Notes: a model not told the origin generated them from the sequence alone. Numbered from the stretch's first letter, positions 10,252 to 24,192 are shown. The stretch: DNA of 64,000 nucleotides from Humulus lupulus (GCF_963169125.1 NC_084798.1:199883481-199947480), one strand, 5' to 3'. Translations and numbers: made by a program.

Positions 10252-11110
10252 GGGAAGGCGCTTCAAGGAATAATACAGAGGGACTACATTCTATGAGAGA
10301 ACCAATGGAGCATGTATGTATACATAAAAATAATCAGATTTGGCCTTTTAAATTTAATTTTTTCCTGTAGTTTTAATTTTTTGTTGTACTTTTCTTTTTC
10401 TTGTTTTCTCCTCTTTATGTTGTTGTAGTCTTTTTTTTTCTTCAGTAGTCTACAGCTGTGTATATTTGGTATTGTACACACTAGGTTTACTTTGTTTGGA
10501 ATAGCCCTAGGCTTAATTGTAGTGGAACAGCATTGAATTCCATGGCAAGGTTGTTTGTATTTTGATCTCTTTGCTCTTTATTTTCATGAGCAATGTTATG
10601 GTGCACTACCATGTGTTCGACACCACGTACTAATATAACTACATAAAAACCACATTTAATAGTGTGGTGTGGTGATGAGTACCGGTGTCTCAACTTGGTC
10701 TTGTTATGTAAAAATTAAAATAATAATAGTTGCAGATACAAAGGTTGCTGCATGATAAGAATGTTCCAAGTCTTCAAAAGTGGTTATTAATTCATGTTTT
10801 CGTACCATTGGTCCTTAGGGTGACATGTAAATCAACAAAAGCTCGAATAAAACCCTCTCTTAGGGTCCCGATTGGTGCATCAGTTTCGACTTAACTTTGC
10901 CAATAAAATATATACTAAATGATTTTGGCTTATTCAAGTTTAGTTTTGAACTAAATAATGCTATGTTGGAGATGGTCTAAGAAGTTCACTTTCTTTAGGT
11001 TTAGGGTAATCAATTGTAAAAAAAATAAAAATAAAACCAAATTGACTAATCAGTACGAGTTAGAAATTCTAGCTGTCCAGCGCATCTACCTAAACCTAAC
11101 TTTGGATATG
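10252..11110. other. WRKY 3' flank and intergenic sequence
   Basis: The 3' untranslated region probably ends within the first few hundred bases, in T-rich sequence at 10345-10440. No single polyadenylation signal stands out. An AATAAA at 10845 is far from the stop. No other gene is visible. Confidence 0.5.
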
Positions 11111-11336
11111 CTAAGAGCATCTCTAACGGAAGATTGCTTAAATTGTCACATCTTGACTTTTCAGCCAAATTTAACCAATCAAAAAACAGAAAAAAATAAA
11201 AAAATTGAAGGCAATGTTGTCCAGCAGTGGCAACGTTGCCAATTTTTCTTTTAAAATAACTTATCCACCTCATTTAACAAACCTCACATCTGACAAGCAT
11301 ATTCCTAAAGCAACTCCCATTGGAGTTAGTCTAAGA
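11111..11336. mobile_element. Possible MITE (weak inverted ends)
   Basis: The left end CTAAGAGCATCTCTAACGG and the right end CCATTGGAGTTAGTCTAAG are loosely complementary, in the style of plant elements with AGAGCATCTCCAATGG ends. The target duplication is not clear. Confidence 0.35.
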
Positions 11337-11650
11337 AAGTCAGAGGAGACTATGTATACTAGTAATAGAAATAAGTAAGAATTATATATTTAGAGAATGT
11401 CTACTATGTCGACAGTGTTTTGTTATTGACAAAATTTAGTTTTGTCACATTCATAGTTATAAATTCTAATTTCTCATTATGATAATTTTTCAAAAAATTA
11501 TAAATAATTTATGGTACTGAAAATAATATTGAAATAGCTTGTTGCACACGTGCATTAAAAAACATGTACGCGTGTAAAATTTGATTGTTTGAACCTTATT
11601 TTCGGTACCGTGAATTATTCAGAATTTTTTAAAACTTTGTAGGATGTTCT

Positions 11651-12020
11651 TAGAACAACTCCAATGCAAGCAACACCAAAAGTTGCCAAAACTCTCCAAA
11701 TCTTCCAAAAATATAATTTTTTATTTTTTTTCTCATCCACACCACCTTTGACAACTTTTTTTTAAAAATTATTCGATGCTAGGCAACTCCAAAAATTGCC
11801 CACTATAGTCTCACACATCATTATTTAAAATTTACAATGTTTTATTTAATTTATATATAAATATAAATATTAAAGTTAGCAAGGTGCTTGCCAGTAGCAT
11901 AGTTGCTTCAATATACCCAAGACAACCTTTGACTCCAATACTTTGGCTCCATTTAGAGTAGCGAAAAAATGAGTCTGTCGGTAAGCACTCCTCTTATCAA
12001 CGAGCATTGAAGTTGCTCTA
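11651..12020. mobile_element. MITE, 370 bp, TIR TAGA(A/G)CAACT(C/T)CAATGC
   Basis: The 17-bp ends at 11651-11667 and 12004-12020 are inverted copies matching at 15 of 17. The interior is AT-rich and non-coding. The termini resemble the GAGCAACTCCAATG class of plant MITEs. The flanks share only TA, so superfamily (PIF/Harbinger or mariner-like) is open. Confidence 0.65.
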
Positions 12021-13856
12021 GATGACTATAATTTACACTATCATAAAAAAAAATGAGATTATAACTATCCATATATCTAAACACAAATTTTTGTCAACAT
12101 TGGTGTTGACAAAAAACTATTATTATCGTAATCGTTCCATATATATATTTAATTTATTATTGTTATTATTTTGTGAAAATGCAATAATGATATGTCTACT
12201 CAAAATACTTTTTTTTAAATGTAATATATTTATAAGAAATTTTAAGAGCTATATTATATCCGAGATAGGATTTCTAAAATCTATTATCTAATAATTAAAA
12301 TTAAAACATATATTAGTATTAATTAAAAAACCCATTTATAGAAATATATATATTTAAAGATAAAATTATAATTAGAATTTCATATAAATTTTGAATAATT
12401 TTTTTTTATGACTATAATGTTTATTGTACCCTTTTCACTAGGATTAATATATGGGTGCTTCACGGTCATAGGCATATCATAGTGTTACTATACTTCTCCT
12501 TATACTTCTTACAAAGAGGAGGTCCCAAATTAGATTTCGTCTCCAATGTAAAAAAAGAAAAGAAAAAAGTATTTCTATTCACACTCCTCCTTTTCTCCCT
12601 ACACCTCCTCTTAATTGATAGATTCTTTCTCAAATATAAATTTACACAAATATCCTTACTGTAACAATAAAATTATATTTTTTTCATACACTTTCAACAC
12701 ATAAACTAAATAACACTAATAAAATAAATTATAAATGTTAAATTTTATTTTTATATATATTTTAATTTTTTAATAACAAATATGAAAAACATATTTTTTA
12801 TTACAAACATAAGCGTTAAAGAAAGTTAAACATATTGTAATTCACTAAATTTTTTATGAGGTAATTTTTTTAATATTATTTGTTTTTATTTTGTGTTTAA
12901 GGAAATATAAATTAAATTTTACAATTGATTTTTTTTTTATTAATATGGAGATGTAACAATTTTTTTATTATTTAATAAAGTATGAGTATAAAAAGACTTT
13001 GTTGCCTCCCAATTTTTTTTTTTATTGATTGTTACTTTAATATTAACTATTAGATTAATATCAATTGTTCATATTTATAATTATTAATTAATATTTCTAA
13101 AAATAAATTTTAACTTTTTCAAATTTTTAGAAAGACTACCTGATAACATGGTGGTCACATATTTATTAATTAAAGAATAAAAAAAATCTTATTTAATATT
13201 CATTATTGATTCATTTTTCATTATTGATTCATTTCTTTTACTCATTCCATGAGAAAAAAATCATTTTGGAATTAATGAAAATAATTAATGTGATCATTAT
13301 CTTTTCAAATAATGTTTATTGCTTAATTATTCTAAAAAATTCGAAATTATTGATTTTATATATTTTATTTATTTGTTTTCCTTATCAAATTTTTTTTTTA
13401 GTAATTTATGGTAACCATCCATAAGTAATAATCATTCATTATGAAGTCTTCTATATATATATATATATACTAGATACAAGCAATGTGCAATATGCACGTT
13501 TGCTTAGTTTTATTTATAGAATTTATTAATTATTTTTATTAAATTTATATTAATGTCATATAAATTTTGAAATAAATATTTTATTTTAATTAAATAATTT
13601 ATTTATTTTTGTTTAAGTTTATGTTTGTTCTAATTTTTGAATTTGTGAGTGACAACAAAATATTATATATTATATGTTTAATGTAATATTAAATATTATA
13701 CGTGTATTTTAAATTTAAGTTTCTTGCTAGATTTAAAAAAAAAAAGCAATTTGTTACTAATTTACATTAGATTATATTATATATTTAATATGATATTATT
13801 CTAATAAGTGAGTTTAAGTTTAAATAAATTTTATTTAAGTTATAAAATGTATGATT
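12021..13856. other. Very AT-rich intergenic sequence
   Basis: No gene is supported. Frames such as 12022-12291 and 13206-13424 are strings of Ile, Leu and Phe typical of AT-rich chance ORFs. A TA microsatellite lies at 13452-13469. From about 13468 the sequence has the CTAGATACAAGC plus GCACG wording seen at the ends of degenerate plant repeats, but boundaries are unclear. Confidence 0.5.
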
Positions 13857-14050
13857 TTATTATTTTTAAATAATTATCGTTGTAGAATATCTAAAAAATA
13901 TTATATTTTAATTTGTTTAATCATTTATTATTTTTAAATAATTATCATTGTAAAATATCTCAAAAATATCATATTTTAATTTGTTTAATTATTTATTATT
14001 TTTAAATAATTATCATTGTAAAATATCTAAAAAATATCTTATCTTAAATT
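13857..14050 (+). repeat. 68-bp tandem repeat, nearly three copies
   Basis: Units start at 13857, 13925 and 13993, each opening TTATTATTTTTAAATAATTA. The third is incomplete and diverges after about 14045. It is non-coding and AT-rich. Confidence 0.75.
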
Positions 14051-14429
14051 TTTTAATTAATTATTTTATTTTATTTAAGTTTAAGAGATGTTTACAAACT
14101 ACCGTTAAATATAAGAATATTCTGTTACATACAAGAATATTCCGTTAAAGTTAACATTAAAAAAATAATAAACCGTTAAAACCAAGAATTTCCGTTATCT
14201 ACACACTTTTTATATATAATAGATAATAGATATATTCATTTATTAGATTACTGTAGTGAAATTAAAATAGGAAACAAGTATTGGGAAATACTATCATATT
14301 TTTCTGATCGTTAATATTCAATCAAGATTTTATCATTTCTTTAATGGTTCTACGCACAATACCGTAAATGAATGATCTCTTATAATATTATATATTTAAT
14401 TTGAAATTACAATTAAGGATGTTTTTGTT

Positions 14430-15731
14430 TTTGAAATACTTGGTCTTGTTAAAACCCTCAAGAGAAAAACTCATTGGGAAAAAGCTTAAGGGTGAAAAAT
14501 ATTGACAATGTAATATCATTGATAAATGCTATCGGCCTGAATACAAGAGTCAATACAATAATAGTGCCTAGAGTGCCCATGGTGCCATAACATGTGTTCA
14601 TCCTTAGATAAGACTAACTTGGCTAAGGAATGGGCCACACTATTTGCGACTTTAGGACAATATTTGAATGAAACATCAATAAACTAATTATAAATAATAA
14701 TGATATCTCTAATAATGGAACCAAAATAGGATTTGGTTCTGTGATTTTGTTATTGATAGCTTGCACCAATGAGAGGCAATCTGATTCCATGATGATGTTG
14801 ACATAAGCTAGATTTTTGCATAGCTGAAGACTCTTAAGAATGCCTAAGGCCTCGACAATAACAGGAGGAAATGTAGCACAATAGGGCCAAATAGCTGAGG
14901 CAAAAGCAGTGTTGTGAAGGTCCCTGAGAATCATGCCAAGACCCACCTTTTTGGTTTGATGGGAGATGGATGTGTCTGAGTTGACCTTCAAGAGATGGGT
15001 AGGGGGCCTTCCAACGTTGTATCTCCCTATTAGAGGTATCTCGAAGGTTAAGGCCTTTGTCTTTTATAGATTTGTTTGCACCTTGGTAACACTGGATGTA
15101 GTCAAGAGCCCACCAGGATACCATTTCATCTTTTAGCATTACCCATTCATTCACAAACTTGTTTCTATGAAACCAAAGTCTCCATAAGACCGTGAGCATT
15201 CTTTCTAGCTTAGTATTACTAAGAGAGTCAGAAAGTTCCATCATAAACTCATAGAAACCCATATGCCAAAAAGGAAGGAGACTGATATTAGCGCAAACCT
15301 GATCACGTATTGTAGCCAGCCCCAAACAACCCCACATAGCATGAAAACTTGTCTCTGGGCCTCTTAGAAAAATTGGACAGGTCTCTTCCACATTGATACT
15401 GCGTTGTTGGATGTTACTTACAATGGGGAGCCAATTTTGGGAAGCTTTCCATATGAAGAATTTGATTTTTGGCGATAGACATAGTGACCATAGTCTTTTC
15501 CACCATCTGGGAGAACCTTGGGAGGACTCAGCTTGACCCATCTCTTAAGCACGATCAGCTTGCCAATAGCCTCTACGAATGGTATAGTAGCCCGAGCTAT
15601 CATGGTGCCACACTAGATGATCTTTTTCTGTCTGAGATGGTTACAAGGACTGATAGGATGGCATCAACTTCTTCCTGAATAAATGATTAACATGTAAAAG
15701 GCATGTTCCATTCACCAGAGGGGAGGCGGAG
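14430..15731 (-). pseudogene. 3' part of a LINE: zf-RVT and RNase H-like regions (broken)
   Basis: Minus-strand frames from about 15541 down read WWKRLWSLCLSPKIKFFIWK and a Cys/His-rich segment typical of the zf-RVT region that follows reverse transcriptase in plant L1-type LINEs. Then comes an RNase H-like region (about 14991-14623) with NSDTS, GMILRD and ESDCLSLVQAIN. The frame is broken more than once. The 3' end is near 14430, where the minus strand reads CAAAAACAAAAAC, a possible tail. The reverse transcriptase half continues at 21138-22100, separated by the LTR insertion 15732-21132. Confidence 0.8.
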
Positions 15732-17668
15732 TGTAACGTGCCAAAACTCCTAATAAGAATAAGAGCTTGGATTAGCGTGCCAGAGGGCACGTGGAGTAAA
15801 TATGTGGATTATATGAATATATAATAGAGTATGCATGATTATGTGTATTAAATGTGCTCAAAGGCCATTTTCTGTTAGAAAAAATAATTTTTCGTAATTT
15901 TGACTTGTTGAGGGTATAACTGTAATTTTATATGATATGTGCTTGAGACCACATTATTATGTGGATATATTTGTGATATTTGGCAGGAGTTGATCATTTT
16001 GAACAATTTAGCGGAAGTCATAACAGTGATTAATATCCGGATCGGGGTGAGCCAATGGGTGTTTTGGTAATTTTACACATTTCATGATTTATTGATAAAT
16101 GAGAGTATTTGATGGGAAATAAATTTTATTGGAGGATTGGTTGGTTAATTTGGAGATTAGGGGTATAATTTGAGGTTTAGTGGGAAATAAGGCTAAATGG
16201 TCATTTGACCAATTTAATAGGAAAATAGGCTAAGTATTGGCAGCCATCTTTCTTTCACGTTCTGGCCACTATCCTTGGGTCTTATTCTCTCTAACTCCTT
16301 AAGCACAGGGAAGGACTTAAGGTAAACCTAGTCTTGGGAATTTTGAGGGCTTTGGAGATAATTGAAGCTAGTAAGGTGGGATTGGTAGCTGTTGGAAATC
16401 CATTCCACTTAGGGAATTCGAATTCAAAGGAGGTAAGAAAGTTATATGCTCTATTTTTATTTGTATTTGAGGTGTTCTTGGCTATTTTGAGGTTAAGCTA
16501 AATTATGTTGGTTTGCATATTCTAAGGGATTTTGGAGTAGTTAGTGATGATATAGTCGTCATTTGGTGGTTGTTCTGAGCTTGGAACTGAGTTTGAATTC
16601 GTAATCTTGGCTTGGATTCTCAGATTTTGGGTAAGTTTTCAAAGTTCAAAGCTCAATTGGTAAATCTTTGTGTTTTTGAGTGTTTTAGAGATGTTTGGAT
16701 ATTTTTCTGGGGTTGTATTCCTTATTGTAGTTGAATTATTGGGTAAAATATGCTAGGAATCTGTTTTGTAGTCGAGATACTGTGATTGAAATGCAGTGGA
16801 AAGTTGCACTTCCCGGGATTTTCACGGTGGTGCCATGACGCTTAGGTAGAGTGCCGCGACCCTCTTGAGTTCCTTTGAGGGTGGGTTTGCCTCAAATTGT
16901 CGTGGCGTCGTGACCCTAAATGGGGGAAAATAATAGGCAAAGATCTATGTTTGTTGGAGTGTCGCGACACTTTAGAGGGGACGCCGTGACTCAAAATTCA
17001 CAAAATTTAGAAAAGGGCTTCTCTGTTCATTTAGAGACACGACATTGTAAGGAGTGCCGCGACACGGACACAGTTTTTAGGGTGCATTCATTTAAGAATT
17101 TGGGAACTCACTTGGGGGATCAAGGGACGATTCCATTAATCGGTTGAATGGAATGGGAGGTCTCGAGAGCGAGGGTTTAGTTGTGTAACTTGTGATTAAG
17201 ACTTAGTTCCTAATAAGCGTGCCATTTATGTTGTGACTAGGAGTCCTGCGAGGCTCGGAAAAGAAGATCGCACTCGAGGTTGCTTTGTCGTCATCACAGG
17301 ACTTGAGGTAAGAAAATTGGCATATGCACATAGAGCTTATTGGTTTCTATGCATGTTAGCATTGATTTATCTGTGGATGATCGATACGATCTACATTCGG
17401 CCATTGTATTTGAACGTGGGGCCAGTCGACAAGTGTGCGTAGCGTAGGCATGAAAGCGAGTTCATTTTGAGGGTGCAGTCCCCACTTGCTCAACAAGGTT
17501 GTTTTTTCTTGGGCCATGTAAATGATTCATATGATTGAAGTAAATATACATGTAAATGTGAAACATGTTTATGATTTATATGATTGGAATGAATTCATTT
17601 ATCATCTGCGAAGCATATGTTTATTTCCCATGAATAATTGGATTATTATTATGCCTTGTGGAGGTTTT

Positions 17669-20600
17669 TGTAACGCCCCAACTCCAGGGACCGCTACAAT
17701 GCACATTGCAAACAGTGCTAAACTCGCTAATTGAGTCGTTTGGCCGTAAACGTGTAATTAAGCATGATTAGCGGATTAGGGGTTAAAAATTTTGGTTAAG
17801 ATATAACGTTTCACTAGAACGTTTATTGTATACATTGGGATCCCAAAATATAATTTCAGAGTTTATTACAAGAAAGTGTTTACAACAGGCCATTCTAAGC
17901 GGCAAAATAGGGTTCAGCCCTAGTTCCACTTTCAAACCTCGCCCAAGTATTGGTCGAGCAGCTGCATATGTACACGTCATCACCTAAGCTCTCCAACTCA
18001 AGGATGGTCCAGCTTCCTTTTTCCTTTACCTGCACCACAAAGCACCCGTGAGCCGAAGCCCAGCAAGAAAACTCATATGCTCATAAACAGTCATATCATG
18101 ATACCAAATCGTATCTGGCATGCCTAGCATTCATAGCTCTATTCAGCATGCAAATGAATTCAAACAGATGCTGGGGTATCCAGGATAAGAAATCCTGGCC
18201 TTCTGATTGGAGGACTATCAAGTCAATCCTAATCAGATGAGTCTCGCAACACTTGAGGTTCCGATAAACCATGCTGAGTGACCGACAAGCGAGTCACTAA
18301 TTCAAGTGGAAGGGTGGCTGTTGGGTAAGCCTCTAGCCTTCAATAGGTTCTGGTAAACCATACTGAGTGACTGTCAAGCAAGTCACTAATTCAAATGGAA
18401 GGTTGGTTGTTGGGTAAGCCTCTAACCTTCAACAGGTTCTGGTAAACCATGTTGAGTGACCAACAAGCAAGTCACTGGGGCCTCAGTGCCCAAAGCCATG
18501 CATATGATGATCAAAATGATCATACAGAGCTCATAGCTCTGATCAGATGAGTGAATATCACTTTGAGGTCCTGGTAAACCATACTGAGTGACTGACAACC
18601 AAGTCACTAGAGCCCAGTGCCCATAGCCGTGTAACAACCCCGTTACCTAGGCTTTCCTGCAATGGCTCTTATCAAATGAGTGACTGACAAGCATGTAACT
18701 AAGGGGCCGGTACCCATAGCCATGTGACCTAACAGTCACAGGGCTCGCTGGCCCTGGCTCTAAATGACTAGCCTTTGGCTAGATAAACGCTTGTTTATAT
18801 TCATTGAACTTGAGGTCGGTCCTGCATTAATGCTCTTTGAGTCATTCAATGCAGAAGGTCGATTAGGTCTAATCGATATAGCTTGTACTAAACACACTAG
18901 GGTTGTCCTGACTAGTGAATTAGCACAATGTGACCAGTGCCCAGTACCACTGCCGAACCTGACTAGTGAGTCACAGCTTCACAGTTGATACTAACACATT
19001 TGCCAAATCTGACTAATTAGTCAGTGCCATGCACAAGTAAGCAATGTTATCAATGTGTACCATATGCCAATTATCCAAGAGTAGGGCATTCAGAATGCTT
19101 ACTTAACAGTTGCCAGCATAGTCATGATCGTGCACAAACACAGAGGCTCAAGCTCTGACCAATCTCATATTCATCATTCATGGCATGCCCTAATCACATG
19201 TCTCTCGTGCTCCACATGCATCACACTTAATCATCCAGCATGCCTCAATAGTAATCATATGCAAATGGGCAAGATTGCCAAGCATTCATTATGCTATCAA
19301 TGTTTACATTTAAACATCCAGCATGCATCAAACATAACCATGCATGTCACATATGGGGTGCAGTTTTCTTACCTTGGGTTCGAGCAAGAATTAATAAAAG
19401 AAACGACCTTTGAGAACGATCAGTCCTTAGGTCCTTTAACGGTCACCTAGTCATAACCAAAAATATAGGATACCATCAATGAAAAATGAAAGTAAAGGTT
19501 TCCAAACCAATATCTAGCCTCCGGGACATCAATCCACACTTAACTGGGTAGTAGGATCGACCCCAAGGCCTTAAGCTAGCATCCCCAAGTCGAAAACCTA
19601 TTTTTGGCCAAATCTGCCCTGATGGGCCGCGGCTCACCATAGCCATGCCACGGTTCACCCTCAGACAGAGGCAAAAACTTGCCCAGAAGCACACTCAGGC
19701 CGCGACACGCCATAGCTAGGCCGCGGCACATTACGCAAACCAACAACAGTAAGATTTTCTTCCCCTGCGTTTCCCTCAAAACCAAACCTTCAAACCAGTC
19801 CCAAACCTCAACCTAACACCCAATTTAACCACCAAACATTATCCACAACTCACCCTCACCAAAACCCAAGTTAGACACCAACCAAACTTTCATCAATTCC
19901 AACTAACCACCAAGAAAGCACAAGCTGAAACTTAAAGATAAAACAGAGTATAACCAGAAAGTTAATGGATAAAACTTACCTCAAACCTGGAATTAAACCC
20001 TCTCCAATGGCTGAACCAAGTCTACAACTCAGCCCCTTGATTTCCTAGCTTGAAATCCCACTTTGAGCTCAAAAACTCCAAAGAGGAAATGAGAGGAATG
20101 GATGTACGGGTGAGGAGAGAGAGGAGGTTGATGTTGCTCTATTTTCTAACAATTCCACAGCCTTCTAAACCCCAAAGGCTGATATAAATCCTTAAGGTCA
20201 AAAGACCATAATGCCCCTAGGCCAATTTAATCCCTCTAAAGACTTCCAAGGGTAAAATCGTCATTTCCAACCTATACCATTAATTATAATTAAAGCTCTC
20301 CAATTCCCGCTATACTCAATATTCTCAAATGCCAATAAATTATATCTCATTACCCTTTAATTCCCGATAATGTTTTAATCATCAAAGTGACTCCGAGACT
20401 CACCCCGAGCCCCGAACTTAAACCCGTTATGACTAGACCGAACACTTACATTCCTATGATCGTCTCATGCCGAATGGCTCGAACCAATCCACATATGATG
20501 TGGTAAAATCATAATTCCCCCATATGCATGAAATTACACAATCACGCCCCCAACGACCAAATTACCAAAATGCCCTTGCAACTAAAATATGAGCCCATAT

Positions 20601-20738
20601 GCATGCATTCACCATCATATAATAATATAATTCACATAAACATGCATATAATCATTAAATATCATAATGAATCAATTATGGCCCTCCCGGCCTCCTAATC
20701 AAGGTCCTAAACCTTATTAGGAAATTTGGGGCATTACA
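17669..20738 (-). mobile_element. Tekay-type solo LTR, 3,070 bp, TSD GTTTT
   Basis: It starts TGTAACGCCCC and ends GGGGCATTACA, flanked by GTTTT at 17664-17668 and 20739-20743. Minus orientation follows from comparison with the complete element. It contains the conserved block (18025-18073), an 89-bp tandem repeat, TGACT/AGTCA dyads and the GC-rich block (19610-19735). It lies inside the older LTR 15732-21132. Confidence 0.9.
18262..18530 (-). repeat. 89-bp tandem repeats in an LTR
   Basis: Units start at about 18262, 18351 and 18440, each with (T/C)GATAAACCAT or TGGTAAACCAT followed by GAGTGAC and GTCACT. A more distant copy lies near 18570. The same array occurs in the related LTR at 33058-35856. 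Confidence 0.65.
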
Positions 20739-21137
20739 GTTTTCTTGCTAGGTCTCGGCTCACGGGTATTCTATGATGCAGGTAAGAGCAAGAAAAGGGT
20801 AACCAGCCATGAGTTGGAGAGATTTTGAGTGGCACATACATATTCAGCCTGCTTAGCCATCACGGTCAAGTGATATTTGAGGAACTTAAAACATTGGTTT
20901 GATTTTGCCGCTTAGGTCGGCTATTTTTGTAATGTTCAATATAACTTTGTTTATAAACTTTTGGGATCCCAAGTATATATTCAAACCTTATAATTAAAAG
21001 TTTAATTTTATTGACCAAAATTTTTAGTACCTATCGAGTTACTAACACTTTTGGGTCCAAATGACTCGCTTATTGAGTTAAGCATGATTTTAAACACGCT
21101 GTGTAACAGCCTTGGATTAGTAGGATGTTATATGGAG

Positions 21138-22100
21138 GGAGACAACCTTTGCATCTGAGGGAAGAAGACGGGGGGAGGTGGATAACAGACTTGCACCTCC
21201 TGGGATCCATTTATCTTGGTAAATTAACACTTCTCAATCATTACCAATTTTCCATATGGCACCACTATTAATAAGATCTCGGACCCATAGAATGTTTCGC
21301 CAAATGTAGGATACATTGCTAGTAACCTTGGTTTGTAAAAAAGACTCAGAATGGTGATAGAATCCTTTCACAACCTTGCTTACAAGAGAGTCAGAATAGG
21401 AGTGCAAATGCCAAGCTTGTTTGGACAAGAGAGCTTGGTTAAACAAAAAGAGGTACCTGAAGCCGAGGTCACCCACATTTTTACGCCAACGTAGTTTTTC
21501 CCATTAGCACCAATATTTTTTTTTCTCTTATTATCATCACCTCCCCATCAGAACCAGGCACAAAGCTTGTGAATTTCATGAACAAGGACCGATGGAGGCC
21601 TGAATAAATTCATGGAGTAGGTGGGTATTGATTATATAACAACTTTAATTGATACATCTCCTCCTCATGCAAAGAAAAGTTTTGCCTTCAAACTGAAGAG
21701 GTTGCTCCATATATAGTCACGAATTGATTGAAAAAATCTCTTTTTATTAGCACCTGCAAAGCGAGGTAGGCCCAAATATTTCTCATGGCAGGCTACAATC
21801 TTCACATTCAGTACAGTGGCCATAAAAGGGCGATCTTCATCAGAGATAGTAGAGCTAAAGCAGACAACAGACTTAGAGAAATTGATCAGCTGACCAGAAG
21901 CCTGGCTGTACCAACTGAGAATTTCCTTGAAACGAAAGAAGGCCTCTGTGGATGCTATGAAGAAATATAAGCAATCATTTGTAAAAAAAAAAAAGTGAGA
22001 AATGGAGGGGCCAGTTCTACCACATGTAATTTTTGAGAGCAATCTCGAGTCATAGTCCATTTTGACAAGCGCAGATAACTCTTTAGCAAACAAAAGACAA
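21138..22100 (-). pseudogene. LINE reverse transcriptase fragment (5' truncated)
   Basis: Minus-strand frames (about 22098-21665 and 21476-21234) read FAKELSAL, SHFFFFTNDCLYFF, then GQLINFSKS and EKYLGLPRFAG, the order found in the C-terminal half of plant L1-type reverse transcriptases. Catalytic FADD-type residues are not intact: the position reads FTND. The 21476-21234 part leads toward the IWKIGN linker before zf-RVT. The endonuclease and early RT are missing where copia sequence begins near 22100. It continues across the insertion at 15731. Confidence 0.78.
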
Positions 22101-24192
22101 AAGGTTTCAAATGAGGATGACACGTATCTTTGGCATCTTAGACTAGGTCATATTGGTCTAGACAGAATAAACCGGTTAACAAAAGATGGATCATTGAGAC
22201 AACTAATTGTTGGAACTCTTCCAGTTTGTGAATCTTGTCTAGAAGGAAAAATGATAAAATGTTCTTTCTTAGCGAAAGTCAATTGAGCTAAAGAGCCATT
22301 AGAACTTGTATACAGCGATGGATGTGGTCCAATCAACGTATAGGCTAGAGGCTGAGGAAGTCAGAAACCTTTGGAAAGTTTCAAGACTTCAAAGCGTAGG
22401 CTGAGAAACAATTAGGTAAGACTCTTAAAACACTTGATCAGATCAAGGTGGTCAATATTTGAATTTAGAATTCAAAGATTTCATGCTAGAGCATGGTATT
22501 CTATCCCAACTCACACCACTTGGAACGCCACATCAAAATGGTGTTTCAGAAAGAAGAAACAGAACCTTGTTGGACATGATCATGTCTATGTTAAGCTACT
22601 CTTCACTTCCTCTCTCATTCTGGGGATATGCACTTCAAACGATGACTTAAATTTTGAATGTAGTCCCATCTAAGATCATAAGCAAAATGCCACTGGAACT
22701 GTGGAATGGTAACAAACCTAGTTTGTGCTATTTTCGCATTTGGTGCTGTCATGCTCATGTTCTTAGACCTAAATCAGAGAAACTTGATTCAAGGTCTGAA
22801 GTGTGCATTTTCACGGGCTATGCTTCAGAGACATACAGTCCCAAGGACCAAAAGGTATTTGTTTCAACAAATGTGACCTTCCTTGAACATGACGATGCGA
22901 CTAACTATAAACCTCAGAGCAAGGTAGTTTTGGAGGAACTCACAAATGATAAGATTCCATCACCTTCATCATTATCATTAAATGATAAATGAAAAACTGA
23001 GGAAGTTTTGTGAGACAACCGGTTTACTATGAACATGAGGCACATGTCCTTGTTTCTAATAAGAAAAGAACGACCCATTGACCTTCAAAGAGGCAATGGA
23101 TAATCTTGAAAATTAAAATGGCAAGAGGGCATGAACCGAGAAATGGAATCGATGTATTCCAATTCTGTCTAGGAACTTGTAGTCCCGCCTGAAGATGTCA
23201 GGCACATTGGGTGCAAATAGATCTTCAAGAAGAAAAGAGGTGTAGATTGGAAAGTAAAGACTTTCAAAGTGATGCTAGTAGCAAAAGGTTACAATCAGAT
23301 AGAGGGTGTTGATTAGGAAGAAATTTTTTCTCCTGTGGCCATGCTAAAGTCCATACGAATCCTCTTATCCATAGTTGCTACCTATGATTATGAGATATGA
23401 CAGATGGACATGAAGACAACTTTCCTTAATGGCTAATTTGATGAAAATATCTATATGGGACAACCAGAATGGTTCATTAAGAAAGGGAAAGATCATAAAA
23501 TGTGTACATTGCTAAAATCTATTTCTGGATTAAGCAAACATCTAGATCTTGGAATATCACATTTGATGAGACAATTAAAACATACCACTTTGAACATAAT
23601 GTCAACTAAACATGTGTGTGTGTAAATATGTCAAAGGTAAGGTGGTGGTTTTCTTAGTTCTTTACGTGGATGACATTCTCCTCGTTGGTAATGATGTAGA
23701 GACACTGCCAAACCTGAAGAAGTGGTAAGCTGAAAAGTTCCAAATGAATGATTTGGGCGAAGCAAGCTATGTTCTGGGAATCCAAATCCTCAGGGATATG
23801 AAGAACAAGCTCTTGGCACTTTCTCAGGCTAATTATATAGATAAGGTGCTTGAAAGGTTATCTATGGAGAATTCCAAGAAAGATCAATTACCGACCAGAC
23901 ATGGAATTGCTCTTTCCAATGAGCAATGTCCAAAGACACCTCAGGAAGAAGATGACATGAGAAAGTATCCCTATACTTTAGCAATTGGGAGTCTTATGTA
24001 TGCTACGTTGTGTATTAGGCCCGACATATGCTATGAAATGGGAATTGTAAGTCGTTATCAATCAAATACTGGATTGTTGTAAAGGAAATTCTCAAGTATC
24101 TTAGAAGAACGAGAGATTATATTCTTGTATATTCAAAGGGTGAGTTAAACGCTAATGGATACACTGATTCTGATTTCCAATCAGACAAAGAT
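22101..24192 (+). pseudogene. Decayed Ty1/copia pol (integrase, RT, partial RNase H)
   Basis: From about 22109 the frame reads LWHLRLGHIG then CESCLEGKM, the HHCC zinc region of copia integrase. The middle of the integrase core is deleted near 22325-22435. The core resumes with LTPLGTPHQNGVSERRNRT (22459-22650) and continues to 22992. RT remnants run from 23090, with the motif YVDDILLVGND at about 23660-23695 and the frame 23744-24082. RNase H breaks off after YTDSDFQSDKD at about 24190, where LTR sequence follows directly, so the 3' end of pol and the PPT are deleted. There are many stops and frameshifts. The gag region is absent. Confidence 0.85.

Larger units (their letters stand above)
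15732..21132 (+). mobile_element. Tekay-type solo LTR inserted in the LINE, itself interrupted
   Basis: It begins TGTAACGTGCC at 15732 and ends GATGTTATA at 21132, where relatives end GTTACA. The flanks CGGAG (15727-15731) and TGGAG (21133-21137) are a TSD with one C-to-T change. Removing the nested LTR 17669-20738 and one copy of its TSD leaves about 2,326 bp. The GC-rich block is at 16800-17070 and the conserved splice-donor-like block at about 20741-20790. No PBS or interior is present. The LINE resumes on both sides. Confidence 0.82.

Noticed and set aside
12022..13424. Several plus-strand frames of 69-89 codons
   Set aside because: Composition-driven Ile/Leu/Phe strings in very AT-rich DNA.
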